In this document: piece after piece, positions 16,733 to 24,899 of the stretch
Position numbering within the stretch: position 1 is the first letter of the stretch
Layout of the letters: every line of letters starts with the position of its first letter
Assembly (NCBI GenBank): GCA_902777835.1
Contig: CACYVC010000005.1
Span: 85,305-149,304 of the forward strand
Source: an uncultured Bacteroidales bacterium
Lineage (GTDB): Bacteria; Bacteroidota; Bacteroidia; Bacteroidales; Muribaculaceae
DNA: 64,000 bases
Direction: 5' to 3'
The notes under the pieces: model-generated
What the model saw: the letters and a program-made list of their open reading frames with translations, nothing else
Database searches by the model: none
What the model was told of the DNA's origin: nothing
Program-made: the position numbers and the translations under genes

Positions 16733-17302
16733 ATGAATTTCTCTCAGATATTAAGTTCGGCATTGGTGCTGCTCAGCATCATTGATATTGTGGGCTCAGT
16801 GCCCATTATAATGGATTTGCGCTCTAAAGGTCGCGAAGTAAATGCTTGGAAAGCAACAATATACTCTGCCATCCTAATGGTGGGATTCTATTACGGCGGC
16901 TACTGGATTCTCGAGATTTTCAACTGCAACATCCAGTCGTTTGCCGCAGCTGGCGGCTTCTTGATGTTCCTAATGGCGCTTGAGATGATTCTCGATGTGG
17001 AAATCTTCAAGAACAACACTCCAGGCGGCGGGGCAACACTTGTCCCCATGGTGTTCCCGCTCATTGCAGGGGCTGGAGTACTCACCACACTAATCTCACT
17101 CAAGGCTATGTATGCCGACGTGAACATACTCATTGGCTTAGCGATCAATATGGTGTGGGTGTTTGTCGTCATTAAGTCCACCGACAAGATACAAAAGTTC
17201 CTTGGCGAAGGAGGCATCTTCTTCCTGCGTAAGTTCTTCGGCATCATCTTACTTGCCATGTCGGTAAAGATGATGAGCGAAAACCTTGCTAAATTGTTCT
17301 AA
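16733..17302 (+). CDS. MarC family integral membrane protein
   Basis: 189 residues with about six membrane segments, matching the UPF0056/MarC family length and its start (inner-membrane helix ILSSALVLLSIIDIVGSVPI). The motif PLIAGAGVLTTLISL in the middle is typical. Family function is not established; an early link to multiple antibiotic resistance was not upheld. It lies downstream of the AspT/YidE gene and 113 nt before porV. Confidence 0.88.
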   Translation: MNFSQILSSALVLLSIIDIVGSVPIIMDLRSKGREVNAWKATIYSAILMVGFYYGGYWILEIFNCNIQSFAAAGGFLMFLMALEMILDVEIFKNNTPGGGATLVPMVFPLIAGAGVLTTLISLKAMYADVNILIGLAINMVWVFVVIKSTDKIQKFLGEGGIFFLRKFFGIILLAMSVKMMSENLAKLF

Positions 17303-17415
17303 CACGCCAAAAAGAACAATCCACTACTTTCATTTATGAAAGACAAAATACAATAAAAGCGGCATATTGGAGTTATATATACATAATGAAACTCTAATTT
17401 GTCTGTTTTTTGATT

Positions 17416-18606
17416 ATGAAGAAATCATCAAGAATACTCGTGGCACTGGCGTTGCTGATGACTAGCACCGCAGTTTTTGCCGACGATGACATTGTAAAAG
17501 AAGAATTCAACCCAATCACCACTGGCGTAACATCGCTGAGCATCACACCCGATGCACGTGGTGCTTCAATGGGTGACCAGGGTGCCGCTACCGACCCCGA
17601 CGTGAACTCGCAATTCTGGAACCCATCAAAATATGCTTTTGCCTATAGCAAGGCAGGTGTTTCTATATCATACACCCCCTGGCTGCGCAAACTCGTAAAC
17701 GACATCTTCCTTGCAAACCTTTCGGGTTACTGGAAGATAGGTAGTAACGACAATCAATCGGTGAGTGCGTCTATGCGTTATTTCTCTCTTGGTGAAATCA
17801 ACAGTGCCGACGATGGCGGCAACTCACTGGCAAGCATCAACCCCTTTGAGATGGCGTTCGACGTTGGTTACTCACGCAAGTTGAGTGAGAAATTCTCTAT
17901 GGGCGTAGTGCTGCGTTACATCTATAGCGACCTGGGATACTCCAGCTACAGCGGTACCGACCAGACTACTGGCGCTTCGGCATTCTCAGCCGACATTTCA
18001 GGCTTCCTCTGCACCTATCCTATGGTAGGACGCAACGAGTGCCAATGGACTCTGGGTTTCAATATCTCTAACATCGGTTCAAAGGTGAGTTACAACGGCG
18101 GTGATGACCCCGCATTCTTACCCACCAATTTCAAACTCGGTACTGCGTTCACCTTCCCACTTGCCGACTACCACAACCTCACACTCAGTGGTGAGCTCAA
18201 CAAACTGCTTGTGCCGGCACGTCCGCGCTTGACAAACTATGAGAACCAAGAGGCTTATGAGCAGGCATTGCAGAATTGGAAGGACATGTCGTCAATTACG
18301 GGTATCTTCAAGTCATTTAACGATGCTCCCGGCGGCTTCAAAGAGGAGTTGCGAGAGATAAACTTCTCGATTGGTGCTGAATATAGTTACAATCAACAGT
18401 TCTTCTTGCGTGGCGGTTACTTCAGCGAGAACAAGTACAAGGGTAATCGTAAGTACTTCGGTCTCGGTGCCGGATTTGCGCTCAGTGTCATAAAGCTCGA
18501 CGCTGCCTACATGATTGCAACAGCACAGAACAGCCCACTCGACCAAACACTGAGGTTCACCCTTACGTTTGACATGGACGGCATACGCAACTTGTTTAAC
18601 AAGTAA
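17416..18606 (+). CDS. porV: Type IX secretion outer-membrane protein PorV
   Basis: 396 residues. The start is taken at the ATG 17416-17418, followed by a signal peptide (MKKSSRILVALALLMTSTAVFA); an in-frame TTG six bases upstream is less likely. The conserved PorV N-terminus is seen (TPDARGASMGDQGAAT, then SQFWNPSKYAF), followed by FadL-like beta-strands ending LRFTLTFDM. PorV (LptO) binds C-terminal signals of type IX cargo and presents them to the translocon and the attachment complex at the outer membrane. No other por genes are adjacent. Its presence implies that type IX cargo is exported, consistent with the large surface proteins at 57776-64000. Confidence 0.9.
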   Translation: MKKSSRILVALALLMTSTAVFADDDIVKEEFNPITTGVTSLSITPDARGASMGDQGAATDPDVNSQFWNPSKYAFAYSKAGVSISYTPWLRKLVNDIFLANLSGYWKIGSNDNQSVSASMRYFSLGEINSADDGGNSLASINPFEMAFDVGYSRKLSEKFSMGVVLRYIYSDLGYSSYSGTDQTTGASAFSADISGFLCTYPMVGRNECQWTLGFNISNIGSKVSYNGGDDPAFLPTNFKLGTAFTFPLADYHNLTLSGELNKLLVPARPRLTNYENQEAYEQALQNWKDMSSITGIFKSFNDAPGGFKEELREINFSIGAEYSYNQQFFLRGGYFSENKYKGNRKYFGLGAGFALSVIKLDAAYMIATAQNSPLDQTLRFTLTFDMDGIRNLFNK

Positions 18607-18735
18607 TTTTCAAAAGTTAAATTTTGATATAAGAAAAAGGAAGAGAAAGTTGCAAAAGCACCTTTTTGTTCCTTTTTCTCATTCTTATAGAAGAGATTGC
18701 AATGCTTGAAATCATTGCACTGTCTTCGATAAACA

Positions 18736-18795
18736 ACGATAAACGACCAACGATAAACGATAAACGATAAACGACCAACGATAAACGATAAACGA
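18736..18795. repeat. Heptamer tract, ACGATAA family, abutting the ispF start
   Basis: Eight 7-nt units: ACGATAA, ACGACCA, ACGATAA three times, ACGACCA, ACGATAA twice, then a partial ACGA directly before the ispF ATG. The CCA variants recur after one and then three ACGATAA units, which gives a higher-order pattern. Confidence 0.9.
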
Positions 18796-18797
18796 AT

Positions 18798-19274
18798 ATG
18801 CGCATAGGATACGGCTTCGACGTTCACCGCCTGGTAGAAGGCAGAGAGTTATGGATTGGTGGCGTGAAAATCGACCACGACAAGGGACTGCTGGGACATA
18901 GCGATGCCGATGTGGCAATTCATGCCCTTTGCGACGCGCTGCTCGGTGCAGCAGCTCTGCGCGACATAGGCTATCACTTCCCCGACAGCGACCCACAATA
19001 CAAGGGAATCGACAGTCGCAAACTCCTGCGTGAAGTGATGCGTCTGCTAGGCGAGAAAGGCTACACGCTGGGCAACTGCGATATCACCATCTGCGCCGAG
19101 CAGCCCAAGATGAACCCGCACATCCCAGCCATGCAGCAGCAGCTTGCAGAGTGCATGGACTGCGACCCATCACAGGTGTCCATCAAAGCCACTACCACCG
19201 AGCGCCTAGGCTACACCGGCCGTGGCGAAGGCATAGCCGCCCACGCCGTAGCAATTATAATGCACAAAGCATGA
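18798..19274 (+). CDS. ispF: 2-C-methyl-D-erythritol 2,4-cyclodiphosphate synthase
   Basis: 158 residues, standard for IspF. It cyclises CDP-methylerythritol 2-phosphate to MEcPP with release of CMP in the MEP pathway. The zinc site DVH is at the N-terminus (GYGFDVHRL) and the conserved [19 protein letters not shown] follows. The C-terminal motif is [20 protein letters not shown]. It is a trimer in known structures. It sits 3' of porV behind a heptamer-repeat tract that runs right up to the ATG, and converges on glpB. Confidence 0.96.
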   Translation: MRIGYGFDVHRLVEGRELWIGGVKIDHDKGLLGHSDADVAIHALCDALLGAAALRDIGYHFPDSDPQYKGIDSRKLLREVMRLLGEKGYTLGNCDITICAEQPKMNPHIPAMQQQLAECMDCDPSQVSIKATTTERLGYTGRGEGIAAHAVAIIMHKA

Positions 19275-19278
19275 ATTG

Positions 19279-19323
19279 TTTAGATTATCTAGAGGATCTA
19301 AACTATCTAGTAGTTCTAGACAA
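19279..19323. repeat. Nonamer tract, TCTAGA family
   Basis: Five 9-nt units: TTTAGATTA, TCTAGAGGA, TCTAAACTA, TCTAGTAGT, TCTAGACAA, in the convergent gap between ispF and glpB. Same family as 4584-4619. Confidence 0.8.
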
Positions 19324-19337
19324 CTGATAACTGACAA
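19324..19337. repeat. Heptamers, CTGATAA family, at the glpB 3' end
   Basis: CTGATAA and CTGACAA follow directly on the nonamer tract and end at the glpB stop codon (19338-19340). The word matches the TGATAAC-type heptamer known from cyanobacterial STRR repeats. Confidence 0.6.
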
Positions 19338-20576
19338 TCACATCTGCCTTGCCACCTGCAGGGCAGTCATTACTGCTACACCAGTGTCATCGGCGAGTTT
19401 GAGGCTATTATGGCCACTCAATATTGAGCCAATAGCATAGAGGTTCTCTATGACTTGACCATCCTTGATGGCATGAAACTCGTTATCTGTTGCAACGCCA
19501 AATTCCATATATGGTTGGGCGTCAAACATACATTCCTTGCTCCATTCGCCTCGCTTGCCTACATAGTCCACGTCAAGTCCAAAAATAGGTTCTACAATTC
19601 CCTCTTCGCTCGACTGAAGTCCTCCACTCATGAACGACCCTGTTGCAAGCACAAAGTTATCGGCGACAATATCCTGGTCGGGGAAGTTTTTAGCTTCAAC
19701 ACTCACTACCCTATTATCTACTATCTTGCCGTTTTTCACCATACTACCCAGCAAGAATGTGCCACCATTTTTCACAAAGAGTTTACGCAGCTTCGATAGT
19801 AGGAAAGAACCTGCGATGCTTGGGGGCAGAGTGGACACAAACTTCACTGGAGCCTTAACTTGATGAGCAATCTTAGCTGCTGTGTCGTCGCCATCAAGTC
19901 CAAAAACTGCTGGCAACACTACAACCTCAGCATCGCCCATGTTAGACCTAATCTTGCGTGCCAAGTCATTGAGCACGCCATCATTCTGCATGAGCTTGGC
20001 AACAGCAGTAGAGCGCATCACAGTGGGGTTGCTAGTAAGTTTATCCACAGTGCCTAACTTTATGTCACACATATGGCAATCACAACCCAGGCGGGTCATC
20101 GCAGCTGCTATGAAATCGGCCGAGAAATCAAGGAATCCATGAATATTGACAAGCGCCACCTTGCGCCAAGGCAAAGAGTTAGCATCATCGGTCGTCACAT
20201 AATTGTCGAGAGTAAGCCATGAGGGGCGCAAGAGGCCCATCGGTGTCATGCGATAATGGTTGTGACTGCTGTCGCCATAAAAATTCAACCCTGCACCCGA
20301 GAATATCACTGGAGCCATAGCCGAGTTATGCGCTACATTCGACACGCCCATCTTTGAATAAGGGTGATTGGGACTAAGACCACCTATCGCATCGAGAGGC
20401 CGTAACACCTCATTACCCTGCTCGTCAAAGCCAAGCAGGTCGATAGATCCAGAACTGAAGTTGAGTTTGCTCTGTCCTTTCACCATCAGGGCAACGTTCT
20501 TGCCATTAGCGGCAAGGGCTATTCCACACGAGATGGCACTCATTCCGCCACCTATCACTATCACATCATATCTCAT
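19338..20576 (-). CDS. glpB: Anaerobic glycerol-3-phosphate dehydrogenase subunit B
   Basis: 412 residues, close to the E. coli length of 419. FAD-binding N-terminus VIVIGGGMSAISCGIALAANGK. The C-terminus has a typical second flavoprotein motif (YAIGSILSGHNSL). GlpB is the FMN/FAD subunit of the GlpABC complex that oxidises sn-glycerol 3-phosphate and passes electrons to menaquinone. It starts 7 nt after the glpA stop, so the pair is an operon. The membrane-anchoring iron-sulfur subunit GlpC, normally next, is missing: the sequence runs into repeats and convergent ispF. Confidence 0.9.
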   Translation of the reverse strand: MRYDVIVIGGGMSAISCGIALAANGKNVALMVKGQSKLNFSSGSIDLLGFDEQGNEVLRPLDAIGGLSPNHPYSKMGVSNVAHNSAMAPVIFSGAGLNFYGDSSHNHYRMTPMGLLRPSWLTLDNYVTTDDANSLPWRKVALVNIHGFLDFSADFIAAAMTRLGCDCHMCDIKLGTVDKLTSNPTVMRSTAVAKLMQNDGVLNDLARKIRSNMGDAEVVVLPAVFGLDGDDTAAKIAHQVKAPVKFVSTLPPSIAGSFLLSKLRKLFVKNGGTFLLGSMVKNGKIVDNRVVSVEAKNFPDQDIVADNFVLATGSFMSGGLQSSEEGIVEPIFGLDVDYVGKRGEWSKECMFDAQPYMEFGVATDNEFHAIKDGQVIENLYAIGSILSGHNSLKLADDTGVAVMTALQVARQM

Positions 20577-20583
20577 GGCATCA

Positions 20584-22203
20584 TTATTTTGAATTATTCA
20601 TATTCAGTCCGCATAGACCTTCATAAATTAGTGTCGTGAGTTGAGCCTCGCTGAGGGTAGAGCCCCACGCCACAGGACGCATGCCCTTCCAGCGTTCGTT
20701 CATAAACGACGCCAGGTCGGCAAGTACAGCCTCGGCATCACCACCTGCCTTGCACAGCAATGTAGCGGCGCGGCAAGCACAAAGCTTGCCCTGACACGAC
20801 CCCATACCCATGCGGGTGCGGCGGCGCAAGTTGGTGAGATTGCTCACGTGCAGTTTCTCGATGGCATATTTCATCTCACCCACGCTGGCATGCTCACATT
20901 CACACACCATTGCTTTGTCCTCAGCGCTCTTTTCCTTAATTTCTTTAGTCAACGAGCCATGACGGTCCTGAGCCGCCTTCACCGTGACAGCGTGCTGATG
21001 ACCTCGCTTCTTGGGGGCCTTCTCGTCACTGCCTGGCAATGGCAGGATAGCGGTAGTGCAGGCACCCACTTTGTTGATCTTTTGGCACACCAAGTCGGTG
21101 GCCCTTTCGGCCATGAGCCTATAGGTCATCAGCTTGCCACCAGTGATGGTGATGAATCCGTCCATGCCATCACGCTCCTTATGGTCGAGACACACAATGC
21201 CGCGGCTGATGCTGCGACCCGACGGATCGTCGTCGCTGGCAACCAGTGGACGCACACCGGCATAAGCGCGCAAGATGCGCGTGCGTGCCAATGTGGGCAC
21301 CATTTTAACGCCCTCTTTGAGCAGTATCTCCACTTCTTCGGGAGTAACACGCATGTTATCAATCTCTGTGATGGGCACGCGGTCACTTGTGGTGCCAAGC
21401 ATACTCACTATCTTGTCAGGAACCAGGATGTCGCCGTTGGCAGGCTTGCGGCAGCGGTTGATAACCATGTTGTTAACACGGCGACTGAAGATGAGTAGCG
21501 AGCCCTTTGCTGGGAACATATTGATGATAATACCAGCTTGCTTAGCAATGAGTGTGCCCCAAATGCCGGCAGCATTAACGGTGACAGGAGCATAGGCTGT
21601 GCTAATCTCACCTGTGAGGTTATTACGCAGCTTCACACCTATCACACGGGCATTCTCAACTATCATCTCAATAACCTCATGATAAGTGAGTGCCACAGCG
21701 CCATAACGGCGAGCATCGAGCAGATTGGCGGTCGTCAAAGTGAAAGGGTCGATAGAAGCATCAGGCACTCGCACTGCGCCTATTATCGTTGGGTTGACCG
21801 AGGGTTCTATCATTCGTGCCTCGGCGGGATCGATAATCTCAGCATTGATGCCAGCCCGCAGACATGCCTCAACGAAGGTCGCCTGATAGGCCAAGTCGTC
21901 ATCGGGAAGGGTGACAAACAAGCCATCGGTCTCTTCAATGCAGTGGCGGGCAATTTGGCGCAATATCATGTTCTCGCCTATGCACTCCTCGGCGCTCTCC
22001 TGGTCGGTGACGGCATAGCGCGCTCCACTGTGCAGCAAGCCGTGGTTACGGCCCGTGGCGCCGTGAGTGAAGTCGAAGCGCTCCACCAGCAGCACCTTCA
22101 GGCCACGCAGCGCGCAGTCTCGTGCCGTGCCGGCTCCAGTGATGCCACCACCTATTATTATGACATCATATTCTTGAGTAAAAGGATTGTTATTCTCTTG
22201 CAT
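20584..22203 (-). CDS. glpA: Anaerobic glycerol-3-phosphate dehydrogenase subunit A
   Basis: 539 residues, close to E. coli GlpA (542). The N-terminal FAD motif is VIIIGGGITGAGTARDCALRG, followed by the DAO fold with RNHGLLHSGARY. A C-terminal BFD-like [2Fe-2S] domain has the cysteines CECEH and GSCQGKLCACR (roughly residues 428-475). It is the catalytic subunit converting glycerol 3-phosphate to dihydroxyacetone phosphate. It has its own promoter and is first in a two-gene operon with glpB. No glycerol transporter or kinase gene is nearby. Confidence 0.92.
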   Translation of the reverse strand: MQENNNPFTQEYDVIIIGGGITGAGTARDCALRGLKVLLVERFDFTHGATGRNHGLLHSGARYAVTDQESAEECIGENMILRQIARHCIEETDGLFVTLPDDDLAYQATFVEACLRAGINAEIIDPAEARMIEPSVNPTIIGAVRVPDASIDPFTLTTANLLDARRYGAVALTYHEVIEMIVENARVIGVKLRNNLTGEISTAYAPVTVNAAGIWGTLIAKQAGIIINMFPAKGSLLIFSRRVNNMVINRCRKPANGDILVPDKIVSMLGTTSDRVPITEIDNMRVTPEEVEILLKEGVKMVPTLARTRILRAYAGVRPLVASDDDPSGRSISRGIVCLDHKERDGMDGFITITGGKLMTYRLMAERATDLVCQKINKVGACTTAILPLPGSDEKAPKKRGHQHAVTVKAAQDRHGSLTKEIKEKSAEDKAMVCECEHASVGEMKYAIEKLHVSNLTNLRRRTRMGMGSCQGKLCACRAATLLCKAGGDAEAVLADLASFMNERWKGMRPVAWGSTLSEAQLTTLIYEGLCGLNMNNSK

Positions 22204-22250
22204 TTCGAGAGAGTTGTTCGTTTAATTTTTAAAGGCTATGAACCAAACGA

Positions 22251-22258
22251 CAAAGATA
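22251..22258 (-). promoter_or_regulatory. -7 promoter element of glpA-glpB
   Basis: TATCTTTG on the minus strand, 47 nt before the glpA ATG, matches TAnnTTTG. Confidence 0.5.
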
Positions 22259-22334
22259 CAACAAAAATAATCTTCCACATCGTTTTTAACCCTTTTTATT
22301 AACACTTTTCAAAAAAATCATCCTATCGGTGTCA

Positions 22335-22466
22335 AAAATGCTCACGCTCGCAAGGTATTGAGCAAACTCATGCTTTTGACTCGCTTAACCGCATTTTTAA
22401 ATAAAATGCTCACGCTCGCAAGGTATTGAGCAAGCTCATACTTTTGACTCGCTTAACCGCATTTTT
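22335..22466. repeat. Two 64-bp direct repeats, two mismatches
   Basis: Copies at 22335-22398 and 22403-22466 begin AAAATGCTCACGCTCGCAAG and end GCATTTTT. They differ only at AAACTCATG versus AAGCTCATA. They are separated by four bases, giving a 68-bp period. Function unknown. Confidence 0.85.
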
Positions 22467-22705
22467 CTGAGAAATCTAAAATAATGAATATTATAATCTT
22501 TTGAAAATCAATTTCTAAAATATCAAAATATTCAGAAGTTTCAGTTTTTTATAATTTCGTTCAAATTTTGACTCACTCTCAGCTAATTACATGATATCTT
22601 ACACTCTGTGAAGTCATTAATCTACTTAAGAAACTTGTATTTGAAATTTTTGCCCTCGCTAACGCTCGGGCAAGATTATGTATCGCCTCACGAAATCGCA
22701 TTAAC

Positions 22706-22760
22706 ATGATTTTGCCTTTTTAGGCACGGCTTCGCACGAGCCATATTTTGGCAAAATCAT
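22706..22760. repeat. 11-bp perfect inverted repeat overlapping the 3' end of the broken SUMF1 gene
   Basis: ATGATTTTGCC (22706-22716) is complementary to GGCAAAATCAT (22750-22760), enclosing a GC-rich imperfect hairpin. The right arm contains the stop codon of the SUMF1 gene (22757-22759). That gene ends NGLG and lacks the usual FRLA tail. It may act as a terminator or may be an inserted palindromic element. Confidence 0.6.
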
Positions 22761-24771
22761 CCGAGGCCGTTGCGGCGGTCCTCGGGGTAGTAGTAGTTGC
22801 GATTCGACACGCGACAGGCCCCGGCATTGTTGCTCCAGCAGCCACCACGGGGCACACGGTCATAGCCCGACACAGGACCGGTGGGGTTGGTCTGTGCACC
22901 TGCACTGTAGCTGCCATACCAGTCCTGACACCACTCCCACACGTTGCCGCTCATGTCATAGATGCCAAGCTCATTGGGCTGCTTGGTCGCTACAGTGTGA
23001 GTGCCGTAGTCAGGACTGCTACTTCCAACATTATATGCATTATCCCTATACCACGCCACATCATCAATATTGTTGCTGCCACTGTACTTGTAGCCCTGGC
23101 TGAGGCTGCCCCCACGCGCGGCGTACTCCCACTCAGCCTCGGTGGGCAGGCGGAAATTCTTTCCCGTCATCTGGTTCAGTTTCATGATAAACTCCTGGCA
23201 GTCGCCCCAATTTACCTTTTCCACTGGACGCTGCAGATTGGTGCCGTAAGACCCCCCGTTGAAATGGCTTGGGTTGCTGCCCATCACCGCTTGCCATAGT
23301 TCCTGAGTCACCTCGGTCTGACCTATGCTGAAACTGCTCAATGTCACTTGATGGGTAGGATACTCCGTATCGTATGCGTCACTGCCCTGCTCGGCGGTGG
23401 CACCCATCGTGAACGTGCCGCCCTCAACTGAAATCATCTTGAACGTGACGCCATTAACGGTGTATTCTGTCTCGTTGTTGAGTTGTGGGTTGCCATTCAA
23501 GAGAATATTGTACATGACTGTGATGTCAACGCTGGTGATATATCCATCGCCGTCAATGTCGCTTGTGGCGGCGAAGGTCTCGTCACCATTGAGCAGGTAG
23601 TTGTAAATACAGGTTATGTCAACACTAGTCAAGCGGCCATCACCATTCACATCGCCAAAAGGCCGCTTCACGGTCACCTCGCAGGTGGCGGGCACAGCAT
23701 TACCATCGCTCGAGCCCACTGTGATTACCGCAGTGCCGGGCTTAGTGGCAAGAAGCCTTATCTGGCCATTTTTCCACTGTGTTGCTATTACATCGTTGTC
23801 GCTACAGGTGAAGGTATATTCTACTGGGATAATATCAGGAGAGTGAGAGGGTGTAATTGTCGCAATATCATCCATATTGAGAGTGAGTTCAGTCTTGTCA
23901 AGCGATATAACCACTGTCTCCTCCTCAACTGTGACATGGCAAGTGGCGAAATGCGCCCCGCATATTACAACAATATCGGCCTCACCTACCGCTTTAGTCG
24001 ATAGCGAGCCATTACTGCCCACCTCAACCACACTTGAGTTGGTCGAGAACCATAGCGTTGACATGCCTGTGGGGATTGAATCTATTGACGCGGTCAGTTG
24101 GGCCGTCTCGCCAATCTTCATGGTGAGAGCCACTTCGCTTAATGTGATGTTCACATTCTCTACCCACACCGCATCGTCATTGAACGAGTCAAATTCTCCC
24201 CAATAATCATCCATAAAATAAGGCGCGAGGGTTTGGGGCGGCACATGCAGGGTACCTGAGTAGCTGTTGAAGGTGCTGGCGTCGCACACTGCAGGCTCTG
24301 CGCCATAGCAATAGACCTGATAGGGTGAGATGCCCAGGCCCTTGATGCTGGTCACGCTCGGAGCGAGGTAGAGGTTGCGCACGCTCGATGCTAGCAGCCC
24401 GAGAACACATTACTGCCCATTGTTGTTACCGATTGAGGAATTGCCACAAAGGTCAAATTGCTGCAGCCTCTGAAGGCCTGGCTGCCAATCGAGGTCACCG
24501 AGCCTGGGATAATCACAGCACTCAAGCCAGAGCAATTATAAAAAGCCTGGTCGCCAATAGCGGTAACGGAGTAGCTGGTGCCGTTGTAAGTGACACTTTC
24601 AGGAATAATGACCGCGTCGGCATAACTGCCGCCGCTGGTAACAGTCACGGTGCCATCGCCGTTGAGGTTATAGCACAAGCCATCGGCCATAAAGTCGTAG
24701 GCACTCGCCAGCTGCGGCACAAGAGCCGCTATTATAGCGAGCAGGAAGGTTTTGAATAGAGTTTTCTTCAT
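22757..24771 (-). pseudogene. Frameshifted secreted protein: BspA-type LRR, Ig-like, dockerin and SUMF1 modules
   Basis: Two frames make one protein. Codons from the ATG at 24769-24771 give a signal peptide and two BspA-type leucine-rich repeats (residues about 70-126) and stop at TAG 24391-24393. The sequence continues in another frame (ASSVRNLYLAPSV...) from about 24390 to 22757. A net loss of one base (or gain of two) near the TAG would explain this. The second part has two Ig-like Big2 domains, a dockerin-like pair (DVNGDGRLTSVDIT, DIDGDGYITSVDIT) and a SUMF1 domain (RLPTEAEWEYAARGG, NVWEWCQDW, RGGCWSN). The end NGLG lacks the usual FRLA residues. It may be a true pseudogene or a sequencing error. 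Intact paralogue at 7550-8506. Confidence 0.8.
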
Positions 24772-24840
24772 TGTGTTTTCAATTTATGTTAATATTTTCT
24801 TTTGCTCTGTAGGTTTAACTTGCAAATTTACATTAATATA

Positions 24841-24872
24841 TTTGCTACTTTCACAGAAAAAAGGTATTTTTG
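24841..24872 (+). promoter_or_regulatory. Promoter of the UDP-glucose dehydrogenase homologue
   Basis: TTTG (24841-24844), a 20-nt spacer and TATTTTTG (24865-24872) match the Bacteroidota promoter. The -7 element ends 27 nt before the ATG. Confidence 0.65.
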
Positions 24873-24899
24873 TTCGCACTTTTAAAAAATATCTAAATC

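Larger units (their letters stand above)
22204..22705. other. Intergenic region with direct repeats, no gene
   Basis: About 500 nt between glpA and the broken SUMF1 gene, holding the glpA promoter and a pair of 64-bp direct repeats. Around 22652-22671 there is a further imperfect hairpin made of GCCCTCGC and GCTCGGGC. No open frame with coding character is seen on either strand. Confidence 0.6.

Noticed and set aside
18736-18795. CRISPR or DnaA/iteron origin
   Set aside because: Units are 7 nt with no spacers, and no dnaA, rep gene or AT-rich unwinding element is associated.
20641-21498. Plus-strand open frame of 285 codons opposite glpA
   Set aside because: It lies fully antisense to a well-supported flavoprotein, has no recognisable domain and no promoter; it is a shadow frame.
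22335-22466. CRISPR array
   Set aside because: Only two copies, separated by four bases and not by spacers, and no cas genes in the window.
24385-24400. Programmed ribosomal frameshift in the BspA/SUMF1 gene
   Set aside because: No slippery heptamer or following stem-loop is visible at the TAG; a one-base loss or sequencing error is simpler.
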